NCBI RefSeq assembly: GCF_004298475.1
Contig: NZ_SCRP01000009.1
Location: 62,001 to 126,000 of the forward strand
DNA: 64,000 nucleotides
Source: Paraburkholderia sp.
GTDB lineage: Bacteria; Pseudomonadota; Gammaproteobacteria; Burkholderiales; Burkholderiaceae
Direction of reading: 5' to 3'
Shown: one piece after another, positions 1-9,001 of the stretch
Numbering within the stretch: position 1 is the stretch's first letter
Layout of the letters: each line of letters starts with the position of its first letter
Notes under the pieces: generated by a model
Seen by the model: only the letters and a program-made list of their open reading frames with translations
What the model was told of the DNA's origin: nothing
Database searches by the model: none
Translations under genes and position numbers: made by a program

Positions 1-12
1 GCTTGCAAACAT
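1..12 (-). CDS. narJ: Nitrate reductase assembly chaperone NarJ, first codons only
   Basis: Only an ATG and three further codons (MFAS) are visible before the window edge. The ATG lies 1 nt past the narH stop codon, with a GGAG ribosome binding site inside the end of narH. In nar operons the gene after narH is narJ, the chaperone that inserts the molybdenum cofactor into NarG. The identity is inferred from operon order, since the visible protein is too short to recognise. Confidence 0.5.
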
Positions 13-13
13 C

Positions 14-1537
14 TCAGATCTCCTTGATCGGGATCTGGCGACGCCCGGTCTTCGGTGCGAAGAGACTGGCTTCGGTGCGCCCGTCCGAGCAGCCGTTACC
101 GAACGTGAAGCCGCACGACGAACGCAGATCGAAGGCATCTTCCGCATATTCCCGGTGCGTCGACGGAATCACGAAGCGGTCCTCGTAATTGGCAATCGCG
201 AGATAGCGGTACATGTCCTCGACCTGCGCGAGCGACAACCCGGCCTGATCGAGCACCTGCGGCGCGTCCACGCGGTCGACCTGGCGCGCGCGCATGAATG
301 CGCGCATGGCCAGCAGCCGCTCCAGCGCGACCTGTACGGGCTTTTCGTCGCCAGCGGTCAGCAGGTTCGCGAGATAGCGCAGCGGAATGCGCAGCGAGTG
401 GACATCGGGCAGCCAGCCGTTCATGCCGAGTTCGCCGCTGTTGGCCGCCGCATTGATCGGCGAGAGCGGCGGCACGTACCAGACCATCGGCAGCGTGCGG
501 TACTCGGGATGCAGCGGGAACGCGATCTTCCAGTCGATCGCCATCTTGTAGACCGGCGAGCGCCGCGCGCCTTCGAGCCACGCCAGCGGAACGCCGTCGC
601 GCGTGGCCTGTTCGATCACGGCGGGATCGAACGGATCGAGGAACACGTCGAGTTGCGCCTGGTAGAGATCGGTTTCTTTCTCGACGCTCGCCGCTTCGCG
701 AATGCGGTCGGCGTCGTAGAGCAGCACGCCGAGGTAGCGGATCCGCCCCACACAGGTTTCGGAGCAGACCGTGGGCTGACCCACCTCGATACGCGGATAG
801 CAGAAGATGCACTTCTCGGCCTTGCCGCTTTTCCAGTTGAAATAGATCTTCTTGTACGGGCAGCCGGAGACGCACATGCGCCAGCCGCGGCACTTGTCCT
901 GGTCGATGAGCACGATGCCGTCTTCCTCGCGCTTGTAGATCGAGCCGGACGGGCAGGAAGCGACGCACGCGGGATTGAGGCAGTGCTCGCACAGCCGCGG
1001 CAGATACATCATGAACGTGTTTTCGAACTGGCCGTAGATCTCTTTTTGCACGTTCTCGAAGTTATAGTCCTTCGAGCGTTTCTCGAACTCGCCGCCGAGA
1101 ATTTCTTCCCAGTTCGGCCCCCACTCGATCTTCTCCATGCGCTCGCCGCTCACGAGCGAGCGCGGCCGTGCGACCGGCATCGCATTCGTGTGGCCTGCTT
1201 CCTGCAGATGGGCATAGTCGAAGGTGAACGGCTCGTAGTAGTCGTCGATTTCGGGCAGATGCGGATTGGCAAAAATCTTTGCGAGCAGCCGCCACTTGCT
1301 GCCTTGACGCGGCTCGATATCGCCGCCCGGTTTGCGCACCCAGCCGCCGTGCCAGCGGTTCTGGTTTTCCCAATCCTTGGGATAGCCGATGCCGGGCTTC
1401 GTTTCGACGTTGTTGAACCACGCGTATTCCATGCCCTCGCGGCTCGTCCAGACGTTCTTGCAGGTCACGGAGCACGTGTGGCAGCCGATGCACTTGTCGA
1501 GGTTCAGCACCATTGCAATCTGTGCACGGACTTTCAT
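14..1537 (-). CDS. narH: Respiratory nitrate reductase beta subunit NarH
   Basis: Electron-transfer subunit (507 aa) of membrane-bound nitrate reductase, passing electrons from the NarI cytochrome b to NarG on the cytoplasmic side. The ferredoxin-like Cys clusters are visible: an N-terminal C-x2-C-x2-C-x3-C motif (KCIGCHTCSVTC) near residue 16, then CEHCLNPACVASC and CRGWRMCVSGC. The Trp in CRGWRMC replaces a cluster Cys, as is known for the [3Fe-4S] centre of NarH. A fourth set is CIFCYP with CSETC. The length matches the family (about 510 aa). The start was chosen at the ATG at 1537 because it overlaps the narG stop by 4 nt (ATGA); the open frame extends further upstream but there it only shadows narG. 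Confidence 0.96.
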   Translation of the reverse strand: MKVRAQIAMVLNLDKCIGCHTCSVTCKNVWTSREGMEYAWFNNVETKPGIGYPKDWENQNRWHGGWVRKPGGDIEPRQGSKWRLLAKIFANPHLPEIDDYYEPFTFDYAHLQEAGHTNAMPVARPRSLVSGERMEKIEWGPNWEEILGGEFEKRSKDYNFENVQKEIYGQFENTFMMYLPRLCEHCLNPACVASCPSGSIYKREEDGIVLIDQDKCRGWRMCVSGCPYKKIYFNWKSGKAEKCIFCYPRIEVGQPTVCSETCVGRIRYLGVLLYDADRIREAASVEKETDLYQAQLDVFLDPFDPAVIEQATRDGVPLAWLEGARRSPVYKMAIDWKIAFPLHPEYRTLPMVWYVPPLSPINAAANSGELGMNGWLPDVHSLRIPLRYLANLLTAGDEKPVQVALERLLAMRAFMRARQVDRVDAPQVLDQAGLSLAQVEDMYRYLAIANYEDRFVIPSTHREYAEDAFDLRSSCGFTFGNGCSDGRTEASLFAPKTGRRQIPIKEI

Positions 1538-4500
1538 GAGGTCTCTCCCTGGCGAAGTGCTTGCGGCATGGCGCCGACCGGCGTTTCCTCGTCGAGCCAG
1601 TCGACGCGCTTCATCTTGCGCACGATGAGGAATTCGTCGCGATTCGAGCCGACTGTGCCGTAGTAATTGAAACCGTACGAGAGCTGTGCGTAACCGCCGA
1701 TCATGTGCGTCGGCTTGATTGCGACGCGCGTAACCGAGTTGTGAATGCCGCCGCGTGTGCCGGTAATTTCCGAGCCCGGCGTGTTCACGATTTTTTCCTG
1801 GGCGTGGTACATCAGCACCATGCCGCGCGGAATGCGCTGGCTCACCACGGCGCGCGCGCATAGCGCGCCGTTCGCGTTGTAGCACTCGATCCAGTCGTTA
1901 TCCGCCACGCCGATTTGCGCGGCGTCCTGCTCCGAAATCCAGACGATCGGCCCGCCGCGCGAGAGCGTGAGCATCAGCAGATTGTCCGTATACGTGCTGT
2001 GAATGCCCCATTTCTGGTGCGGCGTAATGAAGTTGAGCACGATCTCCGGATTGCCGTTCGAGCGCACGCCGGACAGCTTCTCGTAGCTGCCGGTGTCGAT
2101 AGGCGGTTTGTAGACGCACAACTCCTCGCCGAAGGCGCGCATCCACGCGTGATCCTGGTAAAGCTGTTGCCGCCCGCTCAGCGTGCGCCATGGAATCAGT
2201 TCGTGAACGTTCGTGTAACCCGCGTTGTACGAAACGTGTTCCGATTCGATCCCGCTCCACGTGGGCGACGAAATGATCTTGCGCGGCTGGGCCTGGATGT
2301 CGCGAAAGCGGATTTTCTCGTCGGCGCGGGCTTCGGCCAGATGCGTGTGGTCGATGCCGGTGAAGGACGAAAGCGCCTGCCACGCCTTCATCGCGACCGC
2401 GCCGTTGGTTTCCGGTGCGAGCGAAAGAATGACTTCGGCGGCGTCGATGGCCGTCTCGATGCGCGGCCGTCCCTGCGCGTCGCCCGCTTCGGGCGCCTCT
2501 GAACGATAGTTCAGGTCGCCGAGATGGTCGACTTCCGACTGCGTGTTCCAGCTAATGCCTTTGCCGCCGTTGCCGAGTTCGTCCATCAGCGGGCCGAGCG
2601 AGGTGAAACGGTGATACGTCTCGGGGTAGTGGCGCTCGATCGTGATCACGGACGGCATCGTCTTGCCCGGAACCGGCTCGCATTCGCCGCGCTTCCAGTC
2701 CTTTACCTCGAACGGCTGGGCAAGCTCGCCGGGCGCATCGTGCGCAATCGGCGCGAGCACCACGTCGCGCTCGACACCGAGATGGCCCTTGCTCATCTCG
2801 GAGAAGCGCTTCGCGATGGCCTTGAAGATTTCCCAGTCGCTGCGCGATTGCCATGCCGGGTCGACGGCCGCCGAAAGCGGGTGAATGAACGGGTGCATGT
2901 CGGACGTGTTCATGTCGTCCTTCTCGTACCACGTGGCCGTGGGCAGCACGATGTCCGAATACATGCAGGTCGTCGACATGCGGAAGTCCAGCGTGACGAG
3001 CAGATCGAGCTTGCCGCGCGGTGCTTCTTCGTGCCACACGATTTCATCGGGGCGCGGCAGCCCGTGTTTCGTGACCTCTTCACCCTGCACGCCGTTCGTC
3101 GTGCCGAGCAGGTGCTTCAGGAAATACTCGTGCCCCTTGCCCGAACTGCCGAGCAGATTCGAGCGCCACACGAACATGTTGCGCGGGAAAGCAACCGGAT
3201 TGTCGGGATCTTCGCAGGCGAGCTTGAGGCTGCCGTCCTTGAGGCGGCGCGCGACTTCGGCGCCGGCCTTCGACGGGTCGTCGAGCGAGCGGCCAAGATC
3301 GAGCGGATTGCTCATGAATTGCGGCGCCGAGGGCAGCCAGCCCATGCGTTCGGCGCGCACGTTGTAGTCGATCGGCAGGCCGTGGTACGCCGATTTATCG
3401 GCGAGCGGCGAGAGCAGATCGTCTGGATTCATCGGATCGTAGCGCCACTGGTCGGTGTGCGAGTAGAAGAACGACGTGCCGTTCATGTGGCGCGGCGGCC
3501 GGTTCCAGTCGAGTGCGAAGGCGAGCGCCGTCCAGCCCGTTTGCGGCCGCAGTTTCTCCTGGCCGACGTAATGCGACCAGCCGCCGCCGGACTTGCCGAT
3601 GCAGCCGCACATCACGAGCATGTTGATGATGGCGCGATACGCCATATCCATGTGGAACCAGTGATTGATGCCCGCGCCGATGATCACCATCGAGCGCCCT
3701 TCGGTCTTGTCGGCGGTTTCCGCGAACTGCCGCGCGACGTTGATGACGTCGTCGCGCCTGACGCCGGTGATCGCTTCCTGCCAGGCCGGCGTATAGGGCA
3801 CGTCGTCGTCGTAGCTCTTTGCCACGTCCTTGCCGCCCAGACCCTGATCGAGTCCATAGTTCGCGACGAACAGATCGTAGACCGTGGCGACGAGGCGCTC
3901 GCCCTCGCGTGTCGCGACACGCCGCACGCCGATGCGCCGCGTCAGGATCGAGTCGTGTCCCGTGTGCGGGAAGTGCGGATGCACGACATTGCCGAAGTAG
4001 GGGAAACCGACGTCGACGACATCGTCGTGGCCCGATACGAGCGACAGCGCCGGTGTGAACGCGTTGCCCCCGGCAGTTTCTTCGCGCAGGTTCCACTTGC
4101 CGCGGTCGCCGCCATCCTGCTGGCCCCAGCGGAAGCCGACCGAGCCGACCGGCACGACGAACGCGTTCGTCGTCGAGTCGATGGCTACGGTCTTCCATTC
4201 GGGATTGTTGGTCTGGCCGAGCGCGTCGCTGAAATCGCTCGCGCGCAGATAGCGGTCGGGCACATAGCGGCCATTGCGCTCGACAAGCGTGACGAGGCAC
4301 GGCATATCGGTGAAGCGCCGGCAGTAATCGGCGAAATACGCGCTCTTGCCCGCGAGATGGAATTCCTTGAGGATCACGTGGCCCATCGCCAGCGCGAGGG
4401 CCGCGTCGGTGCCTTGCTTCGGATGCAGCCAGATATCGCCGAATTTCGCGCCTTCGGCGTAATCGGGGAAAACGGAAACGATCTTCGTGCCGCGGTAACG

Positions 4501-5310
4501 CGACTCGACGAGGAAGTGGGCGTCGGGCGTGCGCGTTTGCGGCACGTTCGAACCCCACATGATGATGAAGGCGGAGTTGTACCAGTCGGCGGATTCGGGC
4601 ACGTCGGTCTGCTCGCCCCACGTTTGCGGCGAGGCGGGCGGCAGGTCGCAATACCAGTCGTAGAACGAGAGGCACACGCCGCCAATGAGCGAGAGATAAC
4701 GCGAGCCCGCCGCATACGACACCATCGACATGGCGGGAATCGGCGAGAAGCCGATCACGCGATCGGGGCCGTGGTGCTTGATGGTATGCACATTTGCGGC
4801 GGCAATGATTTCGAGCGCCTCGTCCCAATTGGCGCGCACGAACCCGCCAAGACCGCGACGCGTTTGATAACTTTTACGCGCTTCATCGTCGTCGACGATG
4901 GCTTGCCACGCGGCTACCGGATCGAGCGTGCGGCGCTTCTCGCGCCACAGCTTGACGAGCGCGCTGCGCATGAGCGGATATTTGAGGCGGTTCGCGCTGT
5001 AGAGGTACCACGAATACGACGCGCCGCGCGAGCAACCGCGCGGTTCGTGATTGGGCATGTCGGGGCGCGTGCGCGGATAGTCCGTCTGCTGGGTTTCCCA
5101 CGTGACGATGCCGCCTTTCACGTAGATCTTCCAGGAGCACGAACCGGTGCAATTGACGCCATGCGTCGAACGGACGATTTTGTCGTGCTGCCAGCGCGTG
5201 CGGTAAGCGTCTTCCCATTGCCGGTCTTCATCTGTGACGGCGCCGTGGCCGTCGGCAAATTGGGGGCGCGCCGTAGTGAAGTAACGCAGACGATCCAGAA
5301 AATGACTCAT
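1534..5310 (-). CDS. narG: Respiratory nitrate reductase alpha subunit NarG
   Basis: Catalytic molybdenum subunit (1258 aa) that reduces nitrate to nitrite in anaerobic respiration. The N-terminus carries the FS0 iron-sulfur motif with the unusual His ligand (HGVNCTGSCSW), followed by the downstream Cys in EPRGCSRG. The molybdopterin-oxidoreductase fold follows and the length is typical of NarG. An SD (GGAG) precedes the ATG. It is first in a narGHJ(I) operon with 4-nt overlap to narH. No narK transporter gene and no clear FNR or NarL box was found just upstream, where the region is long and uncoded. Confidence 0.97.
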   Translation of the reverse strand: MSHFLDRLRYFTTARPQFADGHGAVTDEDRQWEDAYRTRWQHDKIVRSTHGVNCTGSCSWKIYVKGGIVTWETQQTDYPRTRPDMPNHEPRGCSRGASYSWYLYSANRLKYPLMRSALVKLWREKRRTLDPVAAWQAIVDDDEARKSYQTRRGLGGFVRANWDEALEIIAAANVHTIKHHGPDRVIGFSPIPAMSMVSYAAGSRYLSLIGGVCLSFYDWYCDLPPASPQTWGEQTDVPESADWYNSAFIIMWGSNVPQTRTPDAHFLVESRYRGTKIVSVFPDYAEGAKFGDIWLHPKQGTDAALALAMGHVILKEFHLAGKSAYFADYCRRFTDMPCLVTLVERNGRYVPDRYLRASDFSDALGQTNNPEWKTVAIDSTTNAFVVPVGSVGFRWGQQDGGDRGKWNLREETAGGNAFTPALSLVSGHDDVVDVGFPYFGNVVHPHFPHTGHDSILTRRIGVRRVATREGERLVATVYDLFVANYGLDQGLGGKDVAKSYDDDVPYTPAWQEAITGVRRDDVINVARQFAETADKTEGRSMVIIGAGINHWFHMDMAYRAIINMLVMCGCIGKSGGGWSHYVGQEKLRPQTGWTALAFALDWNRPPRHMNGTSFFYSHTDQWRYDPMNPDDLLSPLADKSAYHGLPIDYNVRAERMGWLPSAPQFMSNPLDLGRSLDDPSKAGAEVARRLKDGSLKLACEDPDNPVAFPRNMFVWRSNLLGSSGKGHEYFLKHLLGTTNGVQGEEVTKHGLPRPDEIVWHEEAPRGKLDLLVTLDFRMSTTCMYSDIVLPTATWYEKDDMNTSDMHPFIHPLSAAVDPAWQSRSDWEIFKAIAKRFSEMSKGHLGVERDVVLAPIAHDAPGELAQPFEVKDWKRGECEPVPGKTMPSVITIERHYPETYHRFTSLGPLMDELGNGGKGISWNTQSEVDHLGDLNYRSEAPEAGDAQGRPRIETAIDAAEVILSLAPETNGAVAMKAWQALSSFTGIDHTHLAEARADEKIRFRDIQAQPRKIISSPTWSGIESEHVSYNAGYTNVHELIPWRTLSGRQQLYQDHAWMRAFGEELCVYKPPIDTGSYEKLSGVRSNGNPEIVLNFITPHQKWGIHSTYTDNLLMLTLSRGGPIVWISEQDAAQIGVADNDWIECYNANGALCARAVVSQRIPRGMVLMYHAQEKIVNTPGSEITGTRGGIHNSVTRVAIKPTHMIGGYAQLSYGFNYYGTVGSNRDEFLIVRKMKRVDWLDEETPVGAMPQALRQGETS

Positions 5311-6305
5311 GGCATCTCCAGGTTTCGCGTTCGAGCTACGCGTTCAAGCAGGTACTTATTAAATGGGAAGACCTGAAATAAGTAAAGGCAATGAATGAAA
5401 CACGAAGGGCGAGCATTCCCCCGTTGTCGATACGTACGCCCGGATATATCGTGTTGGCGATGTACCGGTCTTCAAATCAGAATCTAGCGCATTGCGTATC
5501 GATTCGTATCCAACCCTGCCATACGATCAGGCTGGCTACGTGTGCTATTCGTGCTGTACTGCCTGTTTGCGCGGGCTGATGCCACGCGGCGACGTTTCGG
5601 CCAGCTCATGCTGTCCCCTCCGAATCGCAATGTACAGGTTGAAGTGCTGGCTAAGCCATAGGGAATTTGCGGCGCGCGTAACTTGGGTGGTTCAATTGTC
5701 GATTCGCCTGGAATGAACAAATTGCCGAAATAAGAGCAAACATGTGCCGTGCGCCGAACAAAAAGACTACATGCGGAAGACCAATATACGCGGACTACTG
5801 GATCAGGTCATGTTCGCCTATGAACTATACGTGCACACGCCCGATCCCGACTCCTGCGCGTGACGGCTTCGCGGAGACAGGTTCGCCGCACTGCCGCAAA
5901 CACCGCAAGATAGAAGAACGGATCTTGTGACGATGGCGGAACTTGCGTGTGACGAACTTCCCAGCCCGCCACCGCAACACGCGCGGAAGAGGCATACATG
6001 AAACGCAGCGCTAATACACCGCTTATGCAACGCTTGTGCAAATCAGGCATTGCATTTGCAATGAGGCTCGTAGCGCACAGGCTTGAACGTATCACAACAT
6101 GACGTAAAATAAAAGCAAGCCCACGGTGGGCGGCGCCCAGATCCGACGCGGTTCGCCGCAGAATACAGACATGATTGGCACGGATGGTGCGCATCCCCGA
6201 GGGATGTGCATTTGCGCCGACCTGCTTGACCGTTCCACCTTGGGCCCCGGCTTTTTCACCGTTGGCGGGCAGCGAAAAAACGCTATGCGCCCGGGGAGAA
6301 CAACT
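5311..6305. other. Long intergenic region upstream of narG and the DUF1840 gene
   Basis: About 1 kb with lower GC than the surroundings and only short unconvincing open frames. It must hold the narG promoter (a TTTAATAAGT-like AT-rich stretch lies just upstream of narG on the minus strand) and that of the DUF1840 gene. I searched for TTGAT-N4-ATCAA FNR boxes and found none. A perfect small palindrome CATTGCA-TT-TGCAATG lies at 6048-6063 within a run of TGCAA repeats. A 41-codon minus-strand frame (5484-5609) has a good SD but no recognisable content. Confidence 0.5.
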
Positions 6306-6614
6306 ATGCTGGTGACGTTTCAATCGCGTGCCGCACCTGACGTGGTGATGCTCAGGGATCTCGCGCAATATCTGCTGGGACTCATGGGCAGGCGGCTCGA
6401 TACGCGCGGCGTTATTCTGCATGACGAACTACATCATGCGATAGAACGCATGGAGTCGGAAATTGCAGACGCTGAACGCCATGAATCCGCACTGCAATAC
6501 TCGCGCGGTCGCAATCGCACAGCCGCGAACGAACTCTCTCAGCGTGCATGGCCCCTTATCACGATGATGAGAGCGGCCGACACGGTGCACGCAGACATCA
6601 TCTGGGGACTGTAG
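6306..6614 (+). CDS. DUF1840 family protein
   Basis: Small cytoplasmic protein (102 aa) of the beta-proteobacterial DUF1840 family, function unknown. Recognised by the N-terminal pattern MLVTFQS...DVVMLRDLAQYLLGLMG, the middle LHDELHHAIERME segment and the C-terminal LSQRAWPLITMMRAA segment. An open frame extends upstream to 6126, but the ATG at 6306 has a GGGAG ribosome binding site and matches the family start. It seems to be a single-gene unit. Confidence 0.82.
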   Translation: MLVTFQSRAAPDVVMLRDLAQYLLGLMGRRLDTRGVILHDELHHAIERMESEIADAERHESALQYSRGRNRTAANELSQRAWPLITMMRAADTVHADIIWGL

Positions 6615-6740
6615 CGCTGCCGGTCAGGGTGGCGTGGCATGGACGGCGTGGTCCGCTCGATGCCGCGCGCCGCCATGCCAGAAGACACTTTCGCGCGGGA
6701 CGTCATGACGCGAGCGTTCCGGCCAGGAAAAGGAGACGCA

Positions 6741-7160
6741 GTGAATTCAGGGTGCGTGTCGAGCCATCCGGGTGTCATGGCGATGGTGACAGCTTTGGCG
6801 TTTGCCGTTGCCTTATTCGCAGTACCGTGCGTGCAGGCCGGTGCGCAAGGCGTGTGCTCGACGCAGCGTTCCGGTGTTCAATGCTGCGGCGCGTCGTGTC
6901 CTCACACTGGCGTTCAACGCACTCAATGGACTATGCGCGGGCTACAAGGCCCTGATCGCTCTCGCACCGAAGTTCCCATCCCGCCGCCGGTTGTCGCCTT
7001 GCTGCCACCGTTCGATCCGCAGTTCAGCGTGCCGTTCACGCTTGCGACGTGGCCGGGCGACCGGTGGTCGAGCGGTGCGCTTGCGCCGTCGCCGAATGCG
7101 TCGCCCGCAGGTGAGCGCGGCAACGGCATGCATGTGAATTTCCTGTGGCTTTCCGTCTAA
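6741..7160 (+). CDS. Putative exported protein of unknown function
   Basis: A 139-aa frame opening with GTG behind a strong AAGGAG site. The N-terminus looks like a signal peptide (hydrophobic run VMAMVTALAFAVALFAV, then A-rich cleavage region near residue 32). The mature part is Pro-rich, with a Cys cluster (CCGASC) and a C-terminal hydrophobic end. I do not recognise the family. Codon bias is less clear than in neighbours, and an overlapping frame exists at 6802-7137, so this rests mainly on the SD and the signal-like start. Confidence 0.42.
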   Translation: MNSGCVSSHPGVMAMVTALAFAVALFAVPCVQAGAQGVCSTQRSGVQCCGASCPHTGVQRTQWTMRGLQGPDRSRTEVPIPPPVVALLPPFDPQFSVPFTLATWPGDRWSSGALAPSPNASPAGERGNGMHVNFLWLSV

Positions 7161-7215
7161 TCCTGCAATCGGATCGACATCTTTATCGATGCAGCGCGAT
7201 GTGGGTGCGCGACAT

Positions 7216-7629
7216 TCACTTCTCGATTTGGGGAATCGTGAATGTGCCTTCGAGTGTGCGCAATTCTGCGCGGTGCATTTCTGCGAGACGAATGAGAATT
7301 TGCTCGCCCGCATCGAGCAAATGAACTTCGACTTGCCGCCGGTCCTTGTCGCTCACCTTGCGCACGACCAGTTCGAGCGCCTCGCAGCGCGAGACCAATG
7401 CGACCACGCCGTGATGCTGCGCCTGGAGCCGTTCGGCGAGTTCGCCGATCGTCGCCCATTCGCGGCCCGGGTAACCCTTGATGTGTAGCAGCAGCAAATA
7501 TTGAAGCGGCGTGATGCCTTCGCCCTGGGCAGCCTGTTCGGAGAAGCGCTCGAAGCGTCTCATCTGATACCGGAACGCCGAGAGCTGCTCAAAATTTAAT
7601 TTGGTCAGTTCGTGCGTGGATGTTTTCAT
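7216..7629 (-). CDS. MarR family transcriptional regulator
   Basis: Dimeric winged-helix regulator (137 aa). The MarR core is visible: ITPLQYLLLLHIKGYPG (helix 2-3), TIGELAERLQAQHHGVVALVSRCEALELVVR (recognition helix region) and the wing with DRRQVEVHLLDAGEQI. The DRR signature of the MarR wing is intact. It is likely autoregulated: two identical copies of a 15-bp palindrome lie just upstream of its start (7664-7678 and 7698-7712). The ligand is unknown and no divergent target gene adjoins it, so further targets probably lie elsewhere. Confidence 0.9.
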   Translation of the reverse strand: MKTSTHELTKLNFEQLSAFRYQMRRFERFSEQAAQGEGITPLQYLLLLHIKGYPGREWATIGELAERLQAQHHGVVALVSRCEALELVVRKVSDKDRRQVEVHLLDAGEQILIRLAEMHRAELRTLEGTFTIPQIEK

Positions 7630-7663
7630 CGGCCATCCATTGCGGAGATTGAGCGAAAAAAAT

Positions 7664-7712
7664 TATCACAGGGTGATATTCGCGGAAGCGAAAAGATTAT
7701 CACAGGGTGATA
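7664..7712. promoter_or_regulatory. Tandem palindromic operators upstream of marR
   Basis: Two exact copies of TATCACAGGGTGATA, at 7664-7678 and 7698-7712. The repeat unit extends to 22 identical bases (7662-7683 and 7696-7717), centres 34 bp apart. Each is an inverted repeat TATCAC-N3-GTGATA. The first lies 34 bp upstream of the marR ATG. Size and symmetry fit a MarR-dimer site; the repression role is inferred. Confidence 0.7.
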
Positions 7713-7763
7713 TTCGCTGGCGGCCCGCAGTCTGTGGCGAAAGCGCGCGGCGTCGTGTGCCCG

Positions 7764-8138
7764 TCATTTGCCTGCGCCAGTGGACGGCACGCAGGTCAGC
7801 ACGAGCGTGCCGTTGTGTCTCGATGCGCCGCGAACCATCGCGCGATGAAATATGCCTTGTCCGCAGGACCATTCGGCGACCAGATCGGCCGGGCAGTCGT
7901 GCCGGCCTGTAACCGGGTTTGTACCTGCGTTTGTACCATTAGCTGCCGACGCGACTGCATAGCGGCAGGTGACGAGCGCATTGCAGTGCGCAGCGAGATC
8001 GCGCGTGACATTGCCCTCGTGCGCGCCGCAGTTGGCGCCGTAGCTGCCCGACTCGATGTGAATGGATTGAGCGAACGCGCCCGCGCTGGACGACCACGCG
8101 CAGGCGATGCAGAGCAACGCACCGGCTTGCCGAAACAT
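7764..8138 (-). CDS. Secreted Cys-rich protein, possible lectin-like fold
   Basis: 124-aa exported protein. The signal peptide is clear (MFRQAGALLCIACAWSSSAG, cleaved near AFAQ). The mature part has evenly spaced Cys residues: SYGANCG, LAAHCN, VTCRY, HDCPAD, EWSCG and LTCVP. The order SYGANCG...C...C-x-Y-V...EWSCG resembles the SUEL-type galactose-binding lectin pattern (YG..C...CxxxxxCxV...V.Y.C); this is an inference from spacing only. A strong GGGGGAG site precedes the ATG. It is a monocistronic gene between marR and the PAS gene. Confidence 0.72.
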   Translation of the reverse strand: MFRQAGALLCIACAWSSSAGAFAQSIHIESGSYGANCGAHEGNVTRDLAAHCNALVTCRYAVASAANGTNAGTNPVTGRHDCPADLVAEWSCGQGIFHRAMVRGASRHNGTLVLTCVPSTGAGK

Positions 8139-8282
8139 GATGACTCCCCCTGCGACTCGCGCTGCCGCGCGAGCATGGCTTCGGTTCCCCGAAGCTCATT
8201 ACCCGCCAACGTGGGCGGGCGGTTCAATCTGGAGCCGTGACGGTGTGCAGCCGCGCGTTGTCTGCACGTGGGCAGTTCAACC

Positions 8283-8690
8283 TTATTGCGACTGCGTTTG
8301 TGCGGCCGCGCGCGCGGCGCGTTCGCGTTCCACGCGTTCGGTCACGTCACGCGCCATGGCCACTGAACCGATGACCTGAGCGTCGTCGTCCTTGACGATT
8401 GCGAAGGACATTTCGACGTAAAGCTTCTGTCCATTCTTGTGAGCCGCACGCGTGAGCGTCGGACGGCCGCCGAGCCGCGTGACACCGCTCGCGACGGCAG
8501 CATCGAAGCCCTTCCAGTGCGGTGCGCGCAGATGTTCGGGAATGATGAGATCGAGACTTGCGCCAAGCGCTTCTTCCTTGCTGAAGCCGAACATGTGGCT
8601 CGCTGCCGCGTTCCAGCGGACGATCTTTCCATCACGACTGGCGTAAATGAGGGCGTCGGTCGTCTGTTCGAGAATCCATTCTGCGATCAT
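8283..8690 (-). CDS. Single PAS-domain protein
   Basis: 135-aa protein made of one PAS domain: WILEQTTDALIYASRDGKIVRWN, then AASHMFGFSKEEALG, the PEHLRAPHWKGFDAA segment and a PAC-like end (KLYVEMSFAIVKDDD...GSVAMARDVTERVERER). It is followed by a short Ala/Gln-rich tail. The core is typical of S-box sensors, but no kinase, GGDEF or HTH output is attached, so it may act through a partner protein. Stand-alone PAS proteins of this kind are common in Burkholderia. Confidence 0.88.
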   Translation of the reverse strand: MIAEWILEQTTDALIYASRDGKIVRWNAAASHMFGFSKEEALGASLDLIIPEHLRAPHWKGFDAAVASGVTRLGGRPTLTRAAHKNGQKLYVEMSFAIVKDDDAQVIGSVAMARDVTERVERERAARAAAQTQSQ

Positions 8691-9001
8691 GGGATGGTTT
8701 GGAGTGGGTTTGGAAAACTTGAGTGTATCCGCAATTTTCCTGCATGCGGATGCGGGTACATACCGCGTTTACGATATGGCGATGCGCACGTAGCACGGCG
8801 TCGTATTTTTCGAGTAGATGGCTGCGCAAAATGGCGGCGAGTTTTTCGCCGTCGCGCGCTGGTTTTCACACGCCGGGGTTCATACGCCGGGGTTCACACC
8901 CGTAAAGCGACCTTGCGCCGCCGGGATACGTGGATTACCGTGACTGAAGCATTTGCTTCAACCTCTGCGTACGGCAATTCAACTGAAGAAAGACGGCGGC
9001 C
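8691..9001. other. Intergenic region with a short tandem repeat
   Basis: 311 bp between divergent genes (PAS protein and J-domain protein). It contains a perfect 13-bp direct repeat ACGCCGGGGTTCA at 8870-8882 and 8884-8896 and a run of AT-rich sequence near 8760-8820 that could hold promoters. No gene or RNA was recognised. Confidence 0.45.

Noticed and set aside
2524..5376. 950-codon open frame on the plus strand opposite narG
   Set aside because: It is antisense to narG in a GC-rich region. It reads as Arg/Ala/Val-rich text without domains, while narG is complete with all motifs.
5484..5609. 41-codon minus-strand frame with a good SD (GGAGGGG)
   Set aside because: The peptide is basic and Ser-rich without a signal or motif, and no family is recognised. 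An SD-like run alone is weak evidence in GC-rich DNA.
8866..8899. Two-copy 13-bp tandem repeat, considered as a CRISPR or iteron start
   Set aside because: There are only two copies at 14-bp period, with no spacers, cas genes or replication genes nearby.
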